DNA from: Tamarix chinensis
Taxonomy: Eukaryota; Streptophyta; Magnoliopsida; Caryophyllales; Tamaricaceae
Reading direction: 5' to 3'
NCBI GenBank assembly: GCA_030549775.1
Contig: CM060180.1
Span: 81,313,672 to 81,377,671 of the forward strand
DNA: 64,000 bases
Part shown: positions 1 to 13,030 of the stretch, piece after piece
Position numbering within the stretch: the stretch's first letter is position 1
Layout: every line of letters starts with the position of its first letter
Notes under the pieces: model-generated
The model's input: only the letters and a program-made list of their open reading frames with translations
What the model was told of the DNA's origin: nothing
The model's database searches: none
Program-made: the position numbers and the translations under genes

Positions 1-2614
1 TTGATTTTAAGCCTTCGGAACCTTATGAAATGATTTTTTTGTTAAATAAATTTTACATAAAAATTTCCAACAATATTTTTTAATATTTAGAATTTATTTA
101 TATAGGGAAAAAAAAACCAAACCCACTGGTTCTCCCACCCATCTCTTCTTTTCCTTTTCTTTCTTCTTCTCTCCCTTCTCTTCTCCTTCCCCTTCCCAAC
201 CTGTCCCTGTTCTGCACCCAAAAACGCAGCCCTCATCTCTATATTCTCCTTGCTCCTCCTGGTTACCCGACCTCCAGCCATCGCCGACCACAACCGCTAT
301 GCAACAGCCGCTGCAAATGCCATAGAAGTGCAGCAGCAACGCAGCAGCGGATGGAAGCAGGAGCAGCAAACGGGAGTGACAATGCCAACGTTCGGTCACC
401 GCCGACATCTCCCGACCATCTGTGAGTTGTCCTTACCCTCCGGCGAAGCTTCTCCGACCTTCTCTTGTCCCGATTTGTTGGTTTTATTTGGAAAACTTTC
501 TCGTGGATTGTCAAGCTCTTAATAACTCTCTCTTTCTCAATTTGCTTAGTTAGCTTCAGACTTAGGTAAGTCATTACTTAAATTTACTTATGGCGGAATC
601 TAAAATGTATCTCTGCTTGGAGTGGAAGGTGATGAATATACTTGATTATTTAATTATGCCAAGCATATGTTGTATTTTTATGTGGTAATTGTATGTATGT
701 ATGAGTAATAGATTTAATACGAATGCATGTTAGTATGCCTCTTGAGTATTGTATATGTTTAGGTATGTGAAGGGTCGGGTATGATTATGCTGTTAACATG
801 TCTGGCTAATTATAAAATATTTGGTAATTCTAGAGTATGTTCTAATATGCCTAAATTGTAATCGGTTTAGAAAACCGTATGTGTGGTTGAGTATGGATTG
901 AAATTATATGATACCACATGCTGTATTTTATGTCCTGAAATTATTCGGCTTTAATGCCCCTGGAATTGATCGGCTTTAATGCCACATAAATTGAATCGGC
1001 TTTAATGCCATTGGATTGGTTCGGCTTTAACTCCGCTTAGATTGGTTCGGCTTTAATGCCACTTAAAATTGATATAATAATGGATATTCATTGTATTGAT
1101 GGATGTGAGCTAAGTGCTGTTATGTGAGCCTAAATTATGATTGGCTAAATCCTTGAATAAAATACTAATCACTTAAAGTGAAAGATCTTGAGTGGGACTT
1201 GTATCACTCGGGGTAGCTATCCGAGTTAGGTTTGATATTCACTTGGTACCATTCCGATGTTTTCTATTCTATGATCTCGAGTGCCTTACGAAGTCCGGAG
1301 AAGCCCTCTTCTACTCTATAGGTGTCTCGATATATTTTGGCCCTATAGAGGGTATGCATACTTAAATAATTAGGTGTTCTATTTATTGGTGGTCTTGTTA
1401 CGTTTCTGGGCGGGCTAGCTAGGGCTAGTATCGTTCGAGTACTAGATTAGTTGTTACGATTTTTTGAGTCTCCATCCTCAAGAAAATATAATTAAATGGT
1501 TGTGATTATGATAATAAAATATAATAATAAATTATTCTCGTTGGCTCTTGGACTTTATATTTCTGTTTCTTAAACATGTCTCTTGGTTCTCTCTTACAAT
1601 AGTGTTGTCATATGATGCATGTCCGTATTCATTTATCACATAACCTATTGTTTAAAATTGCATATGGGCCTTATGTGCAGAATGATACCTTCTAGGGTAG
1701 TATATGTTATTTAGCATGTGATCGTGATTTTCTTGTACGCTTGTACCTTATATATTATCATGTTTAGTCATGTATTATAACCATGAGTTTGTGACCCCAT
1801 GCTCTATTATATGTATCATATGTATAATCGAGCATGAGTTATTATATGAGTAGAATGGCGTATGTATCGCATGTATAATCAAGCATGAATTATTGTACGA
1901 GTATAATGGTGCATTTATCATATGTATGCCATATCTTATGTGTATTCTGTTTCCTTTTATGACTAGGGTAGTCTTGGTTTACTCAGTACCGGACCCGTAC
2001 TGATACTAACTTGATTTTTTGGATCTTATGATGATCCACTGATGGTGGGGAGCAGACCATTTGTGCAGGTTCAATATTGAAAGTCATATTGTTGGGAGGA
2101 ATCTTTTCCTCGGATTTTGAGAGTAGGCTATCTGGTGATTCGATTTGGCAAATAAAGTTGGCTCCACTGTTGGGATGCCCCTTGGTTCTCTTTTCCAATT
2201 TTATTGTATTTCAAATTTATTATTTTGGTGTACAAATCATTCATTTGATTTGTATTTAGTTGGTTTGTGATTTTGAGGGAGATGTATTTGGATTTTCTAT
2301 CCTTTTTCTTTTTAAGTTTTAAAGTCTAAGATTATTTCACAAGTTTCCGCTAATTTATTTAGCGATGATTTTATTTAGTTAAATTGTTTACTTGCCATCT
2401 GCCTATGGATATCTCCTTGTTGGAGTTTATCCTCTTGGCATAAATGTTGTTTGAATTTTTGTTGGACAGGTTTTAACCTTCCATCTAGCATGAGATAGAT
2501 GATAGATATTTATCTTGTGTTAGATGTGGCGGTAACATTCCCCAAATTGTGTTTTAGCTTCCGCATTATTCTTAAACAAAATTTTCTTAGGAGTGAAATT
2601 TGGGGGGTGTTATA
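1..2614 (+). mobile_element. LTR fragment (LTR1), 5' end outside window
   Basis: This is the 3' part of a long LTR of the dominant family. It contains a pyrimidine-rich leader at about 110-240, a GTAAG donor-like site at 566, a tandem array at 945-1060, the recurrent box ACTAATCACTTAAAGTGAAAG-like at 1165-1185, an acceptor-like TGTGCAG|GT at 2062-2069, and the end GGGGGGTGTTATA (C to T in the last CA). The block around 1985-2070 (GACCCGTACTGATACTA, then ATGATCCACTGATGGTGGGGAGCAGACC) recurs near 21700 and 62880. No primer binding site follows the end, so a solo or truncated LTR is likely. The start lies outside the window, so no target duplication can be tested. Small open frames here are not protein genes. 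Confidence 0.75.
945..1062 (+). repeat. 25-26 bp tandem array of near-palindromic GGCTTTAATGCC units
   Basis: Five units start with TCGGCTTTAATGCC (one reads TCGGCTTTAACTCC) at 945, 970, 996, 1021 and 1047, a period of 25 or 26 bp. The core GGCTTTAATGCC is an almost perfect palindrome. A related core on the other strand (ATTAAAGCCACC) recurs in the chromovirus LTRs near 23590-23655 and 36640, so the array is an ancestral part of the LTR family. Confidence 0.85.
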
Positions 2615-2985
2615 TAATCTATTAAGGTTATCCTATGTCTAATTATTCACTTTCAGACACATTAGATCATAAATGACCAAAACGCCTTTAACATCCAAAT
2701 TAACATAATATTATGCATTTTAAAAGGATTTTTAAAAATAATTTTTCATGAAAAAGCTAAAATATGATAATTTAGAATGCCTTCACATACAAGTAAATTA
2801 CAAGACATGCCAAATGACCATTTTGCCCCTACACATGTATGATCATTTAAAAGTCTAACATATATATCCAACTCATGATAAATCGAATCGTTTTATACTT
2901 AACATCATATAATAAATGTTAGTTAAACATATTGGGATAAAGTAAACATAGTATACTTAAAAGATGATTTGCCCCTAGGGATTCA

Positions 2986-3028
<43 letters not shown>

Positions 3029-3870
3029 TATAAAAAATATGCCTAAACATGCTTAACCTATTATGTTATACACATATATAATGCTTAATTAATCGATGAC
3101 ATTAAACTTATTCTATCATGGATTTGTATACGTAATATTATAAACAATCTAACACGATCCATTATATATAATTTCATGTTATCATAATTAGGAAAATTAA
3201 TAGAGCATGATAAGGTATACTCTGGTCAATAATTTCAACATAACATATTAAAACCCTAATATGTTTTTATGTGATTTTCATAGTTTAGTATATCATATTA
3301 GTTATCTCTTAATTTCTAGAAAAAATAGCAAAAAATATAAACAAAGTAAAACCAAAGTTTAGCCTCCTCAAAACAACCTTCTTTACCCATAAATAGTCCA
3401 ACAAAACTATATTACAACTATAAAAAAATGGCATAAAAAGAACTCAATAGAATTAGCAACAAACTACTTGACGAAGGTTGGGATTGCTAGTTGGATAAAA
3501 AATGAGTAAGACCCATGCTACAAGGGCTAGACAATGTGAGGATTGCACGCTGTAAGGTAGTGGGATACTCGAGGCTTTCATGTAAGAGGGAAGGGGAATT
3601 GCAAGCTACTAGAAAAGTAAGGTGGTGGACATTGTGGGTTGGTTATGTTGGAGGTTGGGATGAGCGTGAAGGGTGGTTGTTGGGGGATGGTTGCCAGCAT
3701 GGAGGTTGCACACAACATTGAGCTTGGATACAAGGGGGTGTGGATACTAGTTAAGGTTAAATAAACCATGAAGGAGGGAATTGGTGGACATGGGTAGAAG
3801 ATGAGGTGAAGGGTGGTGCATGAAAAGGCTATAAGAGGTGTTGGGAAAATGAGAGAATGTTTAAGGATGG
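2615..3870 (-). mobile_element. Probable minus-strand LTR remnant
   Basis: AT-rich anonymous DNA at 2615-3450 includes a TAA microsatellite at 2986-3027. It is followed by a purine-rich stretch (about 3500-3860) that on the minus strand looks like the pyrimidine-rich leader of the LTR family. It abuts the LTR end at 3871, so I read it as an LTR interrupted in its leader. No clean termini or target duplication were found and no gene is visible. Confidence 0.4.
2986..3027. repeat. (TAA)n microsatellite
   Basis: About 14 uninterrupted TAA units. Confidence 0.95.
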
Positions 3871-3989
3871 TGTAAAACCCACATTTTTCACTCAAAAATT
3901 TTCTTTTGAAAACCTTATAGAAACGGAAAGGTAATAAATATTAAAAAAAATAATAGGGTGTTACCACTATACCTAACATAAGATAGGTG
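3871..3989 (-). mobile_element. 3'-end fragment of a minus-strand LTR
   Basis: It begins TGTAAAACCCACATTTTTC, the inverted LTR end with substitutions, followed by the family's GGTGTTACCACTATACCTAA motif. That motif corresponds to GTATTACCGCCACATCAACC in the chromovirus LTR at about 35488. It is cut at 3990 by the start of the next LTR. Confidence 0.5.
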
Positions 3990-4544
3990 TGTAACACCCC
4001 AATTTTTACTATCGAAAAATTTCACTTTACAGCAAAAGTAATTAAGTAAAATGTTGGGGGTTACTACCATAGTCGATATAATTATGGCTTATGCAACCAT
4101 CCTTACATCAATCACAAACCTAGAACATTTATTATAACACAAGAAAATTAGAAACAAAATTATATCAAGAGTCCAAAAAAGGTATCTAGTTAAATACCTC
4201 AATCGAATAACTATTACTCTTTACCCTACCCCTAATATAAATGAAGTTACTCATCTCCACATAGGGCATCATAGGTATTATAATCATGTAGCTGATCTTC
4301 AGAGACTTGTACATAAGATGTAAGGTCTCTTGCTTGTGGGAATGAGCATCACCCATAAAATGGGTGGTCAATACACTACGTACTGAGTAAGGGAACAATA
4401 CTATCAAAATAGGGATACAAATAGCATATGCTTTCATATTAGATAATAAATGAATAACCAAATAAATGAAACATCTCATAAGACAAAAAAATGATCCAGA
4501 TTCCTTTATTAATTATAATCAATTTTCATTCTTTTATATATGTT

Positions 4545-5060
4545 GAGTGCAGGAACCCCATTATACTTAAACTGTGGAATGGTCTAAAACACCTTCTCAG
4601 GGATAACACATCTGAGCCACTGTTATCATCTGGTGGAATGGATATGAAAATATTACCTTCTTAGGGCAACAAGCTCCTGAGTCACTATTCTCTCCGATGG
4701 AATGAGAATACATATGTGTATATAAAAATAGATCACTTTGGTTCTAACTCACGTATTCTTCCACTTTAAATCATTAGTATATTTTCCATAGCTTATAATC
4801 ATACATTTTTATTTCATGATGATTAGGGGCCCCACTATTCTCAATCTGGTGGAACAAACTAAAGCACATTATAAAAAAAAGCTCTCGGGCTACTATTCTT
4901 TCTAGTGAAACGAAGATTAAAAAAATCATCTTCTTAGGGCAAAATGCTTCTGAGCCACTATTCTCCCTATTGGAACAAGAATACGTATATATGTATAAAA
5001 AAATAGATCAACTCGGCTATGTTCATATGCTCTTTTACTTTAAGTGATTAGTATCTTATT
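4545..5060 (-). repeat. Hairpin-module array of LTR C
   Basis: Repeated units carry CCACTATTCT...GTGGAAC-type motifs and GGGCAACAAGCTCCTGAGCCACT-like joints. Two CTTTAA(A/G)TSATTAGTAT boxes flank them at about 4757 and 5036. This is the degenerate, minus-strand version of the cassette seen in LTR E and in 58451-63362. Confidence 0.7.
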
Positions 5061-6053
5061 CAAGATTAATTTTCAGACATAGAACACATTAAAATATATG
5101 TACATATAGCATAGGTCTAAGTCCTTAAGTCCTTTAAACCCTAGTTGTACTCCCTTTAGCAATCAATCTACTGTATTAACTATTCATCCATCTTACAATG
5201 AGTCACTCTCGAGTATCATCATTATTATCATGCCCATAATGCATGATCTAGTTCCCATACACATACAATAATAAACCTATCACAATGTATTACTTACGAA
5301 AATCTCTAAAACCCCAAATTCCACTGTTTAGCCATAATATCTCCCATAAAATTTACCTGATTACCAATTCCAATCATTAACTATATATTTAGAATCCGAA
5401 TAATCTCTAGATTTTACATATGGAATAATGATATTATCATTATAAGATATTGCCCCAATTTATCCATTCAATCATTTAAGGACCCCAAACAACAATAATA
5501 CTTCCAAGAATTCCTCATGCTATTGTTATCATATTTTAATCCGCCTAATACATAAAATACCAAAATTTTCTTATTACTACATAATGGCCAAATTAGCCTT
5601 TAGCATAAATAATAATACTAATTTTGTAAAATCTTATACCTTCCACGCATTATTTTGAAGTTCACAAATTATCATTGTACCTTATCAGAATTCTTTTGTC
5701 CATTTATCAAAACTCATTTAACCCATATTTCATACCATAAGATATATTTCCATAAATATTACATTATCACAATAAAATAATAACCCATTCTTAACTTCTT
5801 TCAATAACATAATATCCTTAAGCCCTTATTTCATATCGTAAGATATATTTCCTCAAATATGACATTATCACAACAAAATCATAACAGAATGGTATCTCTC
5901 ACCCATTCTTACTTCCTTTCAACATAATATTCATCTCATCACCAAATATCATGATCAACACATGTTATATCATATATCAACAATATCATAAAAAACACAT
6001 AACTACACAAGCAAATAACACAAATAATCCTAAATATCGTATAGTATTCTTAC

Positions 6054-6120
6054 CAACTAGGACGCCGGATCTAAGCATACAAATCCTATACTTCCACCTC
6101 TGAATCTACTAGAATACCAC
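6054..6120 (-). other. Mini-exon-like block in LTR C (67 nt)
   Basis: On the minus strand, TTTTTTGTAG precedes the block (acceptor-like) and GTAAGAATAC follows it (donor-like). It begins GTGGTATTCTAG and ends GCGTCCTAGTTG. LTR B has a block of the same length (67 nt) with the same ends at 27712-27778. Whether it is spliced is untested. Confidence 0.5.
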
Positions 6121-7478
6121 CTACAAAAAATAACAAAATTTATGTTAGACTTGAAGAGTTAAATCAAAGGAGAAATCAAGGTAAAGAGAGTAAAAATAAA
6201 ATAATCGTAGTCAAATGAGAGATTGAGATATGTGTATGTGTAGAGGAATGTGTGGTGCAGCTATGGTAAAATTTTGATGGTTTTTAGAGAAATTTTGGGG
6301 ATTAAAATGGGGGCACAATGCTGAAAATAGAAAGTTTCATGGTTGTGCTGTAGGCGGTGGAGCCTTAGTTGAGAGAAAAGAACAGGCATGAGCAGGCGGT
6401 GCTGAGTTACATGATTGTGTGATAGAAAGTTTTAGTGTAGCATGGTTGTACTTGCAGCTGTGCATAGGCTATGCACTTGTAAAAATGCGATGGACAAGAG
6501 AAATAAGAAGAGAAAAGAGGTGGTGATTGGCGGCGATGGCCGGTGATAGTGTTGGGGAAGGTTGGAGTAACCTTGGTTGTTGATCCACCAACCAATGGGC
6601 TACGAGTGGTGGCCGAGGTGGTGCAAGGTGGTGGAATGGGTGGGGCATAGGACAAAAAAAGGGGAAAGAAGAAGGAAGAAGAAGAAAAGAGAAGGAAGAA
6701 AGGAGAAGGAAGAGGGGGAGATTGGATAGTGTTTTTGTAACACCCCTAAATTTTGGAACTTAAAATTTCATTTTATAGAGTTAATAGTGGAAGCCAAAAC
6801 ACAAAGCGTAAGGGTGTCATGCTACATCTAATATAGTAGAGGCACTCCCTATGCGTAGTTTATGTCGGGTGCAAGGCAAAATTAATCCTTATACCTAGGA
6901 ATCAGGTGTGGGAACCACTTTATTCCACCACGATACATGACATGAAATATAGAGAAGAGACTAAATAGTAAAAAAAGAGGACAAAGAGTCTTTAGAGAGA
7001 TAGAGATAGCCGGATAACTATACCCTTACCAAAATGTTTAGCGCTCACCTAAGGTAAGCAAATCAAGCTAATAATCATCAATTAGCTATAAAATAGGGCA
7101 TATCTACTTGTGGGAATGAGCAGCACCCTTAAAATGGGTGGTTAGTATGCTACGTATTGAGTAGGGGAACAATACTATTGAAGTAGGGATACAAATTGCA
7201 CACGCTTTCAAATTAGATAATGAGTGAGATAACCAAATAAATAAAACTTCTCATAAGATAGAAAATGGTCCAAATTCCTTTATTAAGTATAATCCATTTT
7301 TATTCTTTTATATACGATGAGTGTAGGAACTCCACTATTCTAAAATCGGTGGAATGGTATGAAACTCTTCTTGGGGACAACACACCTGAGCCACTATTAT
7401 TTTCGGCGGAACTTAGATTATAAATATCCTCTCAGGGAAAAATGCTCCTATGCCATTATTCTCCTCGGTGAAACGAGA

Positions 7479-7689
<211 letters not shown>

Positions 7690-7935
7690 CCTTGGTCTTG
7701 ACTCATGTATTCTTCCACTTTAAATCATTAATATCTTTTTCATAAGTTATAATGGTACATTTTCATTTCACAATGAGGAGGGACTCCACTATTCTTAATC
7801 TAGTGGAATGGACTGAATCACCTTCTTGGGACAAAACACTCCTGAGCCACTATTCTTTCTGGTGAAACGAAGGTTAAAAACATCCTCTTGGGGTAAAATG
7901 CTTCCGAGCCACTATTCTCTCTGGTGGAATGGGAA

Positions 7936-7938
7936 TAC

Positions 7939-7978
<40 letters not shown>
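7936..7978. repeat. (CATA)n(TA)n microsatellite
   Basis: Short tract in the second module of LTR D, in a position equivalent to the longer tract at 7479-7688. Confidence 0.9.
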
Positions 7979-7982
<4 letters not shown>

Positions 7983-8336
7983 AAATAGATCACCTTAGCC
8001 CTACTCACGTGCTCTTTCACTTTAAGCGATTAGTATCTTATTCAAGATTGATTCTCAGGCATAAGACACATTCAAAATAGATATACATATAGCTTAGGTC
8101 TAAGTCCTTAAGTCCTTTCAAATCCTACTTACAATCCCTTAAGTATTCATTCTCCCATATTGATTAATCCACACAACTTATATTATATCATCCCCAAATC
8201 CCCTCATTTGTATCATACCCAATATGCACAACCTAATTTCCATAAGCATGCTTTAATAATCTCATCCCAATATTTATTAAGCAAAGTCCTAGAATCATGG
8301 CAATTTGTTAATAAATGGTTAAATATTAGAGGTTAC

Positions 8337-8963
8337 AACTCAACATCTAGCCCAAGATATTTTTGACTTGATCATTTGTGACATTGAATGTTCTAGTCCA
8401 GATTACCTAATTTAGTAGTTGTTTAGATCTTAGGATCCTCAGTTGAGTTAGAGGCCTAAATGTTTCAAATAAAAGGTTATTTGATTTGACAGACATATTG
8501 AGCCTCGATTAGACCCAAGTGCTAGAGGTGTTCAGGTCGAAGGGTTAGTTATGCTTATATAGGTAAAGAATACAAACCCTATTAGAGGAATGCATCCTTG
8601 AGGAGTTAGACACTTACTTTTTGTGAATGGCTAGTTGGTCTCGGTGACTTCCTTTATTGATTTCTTAAAATTACGATATATGTACCATTGACATTTGAGC
8701 CCCATATGATATTGCAATCCTTATTGAGTTGAGTTTAGAACTTTGATTTTATATGTATATGACTATATAATTATAAGATTTTCTTGGCTAATTTGCATTA
8801 TAAATGAGTGAGTTACTTCCAAATTGTTGAGTTACACATGACTAGGTTGTTGTATGCCTTCCTTATATCGTATACCTCAGAAGTGGGTTGGAGTTATATT
8901 TGTGTTATGAAAGTTATTTTCTGGCAGTTGTTGAGAAATATTGTTGATATAACATGTGATTGT
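8337..8963 (+). mobile_element. Left part of an old LTR (J) split by LTR A
   Basis: No coding potential is seen. After removal of LTR A the sequence rejoins at 18909-19497, which ends in TGCAACA after TTTAAAATGAAATCTTAAAG, matching the 3' end of the chromovirus LTR. So 8337-8963 plus 18904-19497 is best read as one older plus-strand LTR. Its left boundary is not defined. Confidence 0.4.
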
Positions 8964-9710
8964 GGTATTTTAATGCCTTGAAATTTTACTTAGCTTAATC
9001 TCATATGACCAATACCCAAATTTGATTCTGATCTTGAGAAAAATCTTATCTTAGCCTTAATCAAATGTCTTAATCCCAAAACCTTAATTGAATCTGAATC
9101 TTTAACTCGGGTAAACTATATTTTGTAACTAAATTTTAATTCTGTAATTTTTTTATCACCAATCCTACCTATTTTAGCTAATCCAAAAATTATCTAAAAC
9201 TAATCCAAAACTTTCTCTCTTTTTCCTTTTCTTTCCCCTTTTCTTTTTCCTTTTCTTTACCCTTTTATTTTTCCTTCTCCTTTCTCCTATCACTTGTGCC
9301 TTAAAGCTTTACTTTCTTATTCTCTAACTCGTAACTTGCACCATCTCCCATCACCCCACTATAGCCACCTTCATCCATCATCACTCACCATCTTATCCCC
9401 ATGCTACCACTTTACCCTATATGCACACCTCCCATCCCCATACTAGTTTCTTTCTCATGCACCATACTCTTACAACCATCACCATCTTATGTTGCACACC
9501 TTTGAAATTCTCACCCCAATACTCTACCATCATCTCCAGCCACCATTGTTGAAAATCTCCCCTACGTTATTCATCTCATCTGCCACCTATTGTAGTTTCT
9601 TTCAACCATTCACATGCCATACATACATACATACATACATTTTTCTCCCTCATTTCTTTGTTGCCATTTATTTCCCACTCTCTGCCTTAAACAGCTGCTT
9701 GACCTCTGTT

Positions 9711-9711
9711 T

Positions 9712-9779
<68 letters not shown>

Positions 9780-9781
9780 TT

Positions 9782-9826
<45 letters not shown>

Positions 9827-10235
9827 TTCTTCTTCTCCTTCTCCTTCTCCTTCTCCTTCTCCTTCTTCTTCTTCTTCTTCTTCTTCTTCTTCTTCTTCTT
9901 CTTCTTCTTCTTCTTCTTCTTCTTCTTCTTCTTCTTCTTCTTCTTCTTTCTTCTTCTTCTTCTCTTCTTCTTCTTCTTCTTCTTCTTCTTCTTCTTCTTC
10001 TTCTTCTTCTTCTTCTTCTTCTTCTTCTTCTTCTTCTTCTTCTTCTTCTTCTTCTTCTTCTTCTTCTTCTTCTTCTTCTTCTTCTTCTTCTTCTTCTTCT
10101 TCTTCTTCTTCTTCTTCTTCTTCTTCTTCTTCTTCTTCTTCTTCTTCTTCTTCTTCTTCTTCTTCTTCTTCTTCTTCTTCTTCTTCTTCTTCTTCTTCTT
10201 CTTCTTCTTCTTCTTCTTCTTCTTCTTCTTCTTCT
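9711..10235. repeat. 525-bp pure-pyrimidine microsatellite, (TTTC)n then (TTC)n
   Basis: TTTC units run to about 9823, then CTT/CTCCTT units to 10235, nearly without purines on the plus strand. It lies in the leader of LTR A, just before the insertion at 10316. Open frames of 197-262 residues across it (poly-Ser, Phe, Lys or Arg) are artefacts. Confidence 0.97.
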
Positions 10236-11039
10236 GCACGAATGAACCATCATCATACACCACCGTGCACCACCTAACACCCGGTGGACCGACCACTAAG
10301 GTCACCCCATCCTTCTGTAACACCCCAAAATTCACTACTGAAAAATTTTGTTTAATTAAAAGAAAGTTAGCGGAAGCAACTTAATAAACCGTGAACTTTG
10401 GGAGTATTACCGCCACACTTAGTACCAGACCGGTTCACTCATACCGTTCCAGTACTAAGTGCTAAGGCTAAAGGAGTAAAATAAAACTTTACGAGAACTT
10501 AAGCATTTGAAGATCAGAGTAGCATAGTAAATACTTTACAAGAGAAACATTCAACCACGGTGATTACAAGATAACAAATACGTTGAATTTAAAGGAGACA
10601 AATTAAAACCCTAAAAATTTCCGGACAGTACCTTACGCTCTCCCCAAGGGCCCACTTGAATAGCACCTGAATACAACCTGCAAGGGGTACTGCCCATTGA
10701 ATAGGCAGGGGCCCCATAAAGGGAACCCTTCAGTACTACGGTACTGAGTAACCCTTTAAAAACGCACTTAAAATACAGGCACGCCATATTACACATGACA
10801 CTACTACATTCAGATATGACCATAGGTATAAACATGGTATTCAGATCCAATTATTTGTACATCCAATAACTCAATCATACATTAATAGCGTATACTTAAA
10901 ATTCACTTTCATATATTCAATAATCAATCAACCAGTATCAAATAGGCCATGATCCGTAATTGAGATATTTTTTGGGCCTTGAGGCCATTAATCAATCGTC
11001 TCAATGACTAGTATTTTTCCATAACTCATTCGCATCCAA

Positions 11040-11340
11040 AATAAACTTTATTGAGCTCGGGACCCCCACTATTCTGGCCGGTGGGTCGGAATACATATAA
11101 CTCATCATCCAGGGCGCAACGCTCCTGGCCACTATTATAACCGGTGGACCGGGATATATAAAGAATCATCACCCAGGGCACAATGCTCCTGGCCACTATT
11201 ATAACCGGTGGACCGTGATATATAAAGAATCATCACCCAGGGCACAACGCTCCTGTCCACTATTATAACCGGTGGACCGGTACTCAATATCATATAAATC
11301 AACTGGTCCCGGCTCGTTAATCCTTCACTTTAACAATTAG
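11040..11340 (-). repeat. Hairpin-module array of K1
   Basis: Three consecutive units contain CCACTATTATAACCGGTGG, each joined by a CCAGGGCRCAAYGCTCCTG-type segment at a spacing of about 65-70 bp. A CTTTAACAATTAGTATTTT box lies beside them at about 11328. CCGGT and ACCGG are complementary arms. Confidence 0.88.
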
Positions 11341-12129
11341 TATTTTCCCTTTTTATTCAGCACAACAATTCCATTTTATTTGCCTCGATAGGGAGATCAA
11401 GAACCCGGGACACAAAGGTACACCGATCGCACTAGTGCATAAAAGCAACTCAGTACCCTTCAACTAGTAACCCAAGGACGCAAAGGTACCCTGGTCGTAC
11501 TGGTGCATAAAGCTAACTCAGTACCCTACCGACAAGGACACCTAATCCTTAAGTATGCATACCCCCTAACTAGGTCCGTAGAGCTAGGTAGAGTAGATAT
11601 AGGGCCTGGCTGGGGCTCAAAGGCACACCAGCAAAATACCATAATAATCGTGGACTAAACCACGTCCTTAGGGTAGCGACCCCTAAGGAGTCACCATTCC
11701 CGATCTCGAGGTCTTTCACTTTAAGTATTAGTGTCTTAATTAAGGGTGATTAGAAAGGCACAACAATAAGATAATTATCCTCTTTTAATCATTCAGATAT
11801 CATCAGAGATTTCTTATTCAGATGGTCATCCAACATAACATAGGAGAATCATTAAGGCCATCCTAAACTCATCTAATTCCGAATTAAAACTCATCTCGTG
11901 ATACTTACTAATCATCAAACATTCTTACCTCGTTAATCAACACTATTAGAGCCATGTTACGAATTCCACAATCATACGATATACTGGATACAACCTACTT
12001 ATTTACCCCTTTACTTATAAAATCACTACGTCACCCTTTCTTATTTGATAATTTACCATGTTACCCTCCTTGTTACAAAATCACCAAGTTATCCCTTATT
12101 CGATTTAGGTTACTAAATTATTTATCATA

Positions 12130-13030
12130 CTTATTAGGACATCAATTCCCCCTTAATAATTATTACACTTAATATACTTTCCATTTAATTGGTTAGATTA
12201 CCACTTTGTCCCTTTCTCCTTTATTATAATTAATAAATTATCCTTGAGTTGGTCAAATTACCAAACTACCCTTCCTCATTGTCAAAATTACCAAATTGCC
12301 CTTTGGTTGGTTAAATTACCAAATTACCCTTTTGTTATTTAAGTTACCGAATTGCCCTTCTTAATTGTCATAATTACCAAACTACCCTACTCCATTATCC
12401 AAAATTACGAAAATACCCTCCAGTCGGTTGAATTACCAACTTACCCCTCACATTCATTATATTTACCATTTTACCCTTTTCTACTATTAATTATCAAATT
12501 ACCCTTTAGTTATTTAACTTATTATCTTACCCTTCTCAATAATTATTATTTCCAATTTACTCCTTTCCAATGTTCACCTTTACCCCTTTGATTTACACAA
12601 TTACCGTTTTACCCCTTTACCTTCAAATTTACCATTTTACCCCCTTAACTGCCAAAATTACCATATCGCCCTTTTACTTATAACTTTTCCATTTATCCTT
12701 AATTATAAAATTGCTATCTTACCTCCTTTAATTTCCAAAGTACCATTCCGCCCTTAGATTGTAAAATTATCATTTCGTCCTTTAAACATAAAATTACTAT
12801 TTTGCCCTTTAATTATAAAATTACAATTTTACCCTTTTATTATAACATTACCAAATTGTCCTTTTATTACAATTTACCAAATTGCCATTCTCTTTAACAA
12901 GATTACCAAATTGCCCCTTTTTATTACAAAAATTACTCTTTCATCCTTTATTCACAAAATTACAATTTTACCCCCTACTTCCAAAATTACTATTTTCTCC
13001 TTTTATTAACAAATTCACCACTTTACTCTT
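12130..13030 (-). repeat. Degenerate tandem array, core AAATTACCAAATTGCCCTTT
   Basis: About 0.9 kb made of some 25-30 diverged units of roughly 30 bp. Each has an ATTACCA or ATTACNA core followed by TTRCCCTTT (minus strand AAAGGGTAATTTGGTAAT). It is inside K1, between the mini-exon-like segment and the modules. A single related copy occurs at about 14805-14830. The sister LTR 58451-63362 has ATT microsatellite in the comparable place instead. Confidence 0.75.

Larger units (their letters stand above)
3990..6735 (-). mobile_element. LTR C, minus orientation, truncated at its start
   Basis: The end TGTAACACCCC lies at 3990. The first 150 bp are the reverse complement of the end of LTR A near 18780-18903. 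In minus-strand order it has a leader (about 6720-6235, CT-rich on that strand), a mini-exon-like block at 6120-6054 bounded by TTTTTTGTAG and GTAAG, an AT-rich stretch, and hairpin modules and the CTTTAAGTGATTAGTATCTT box at about 5050-4545. Its 5' start is missing because the next LTR begins inside the leader at 6736. Confidence 0.7.

Noticed and set aside
9489..10384. Open frames of 197-262 residues on both strands
   Set aside because: They are translations of the TTTC/TTC microsatellite (poly-Ser, Phe, Lys, Arg) and not genes.
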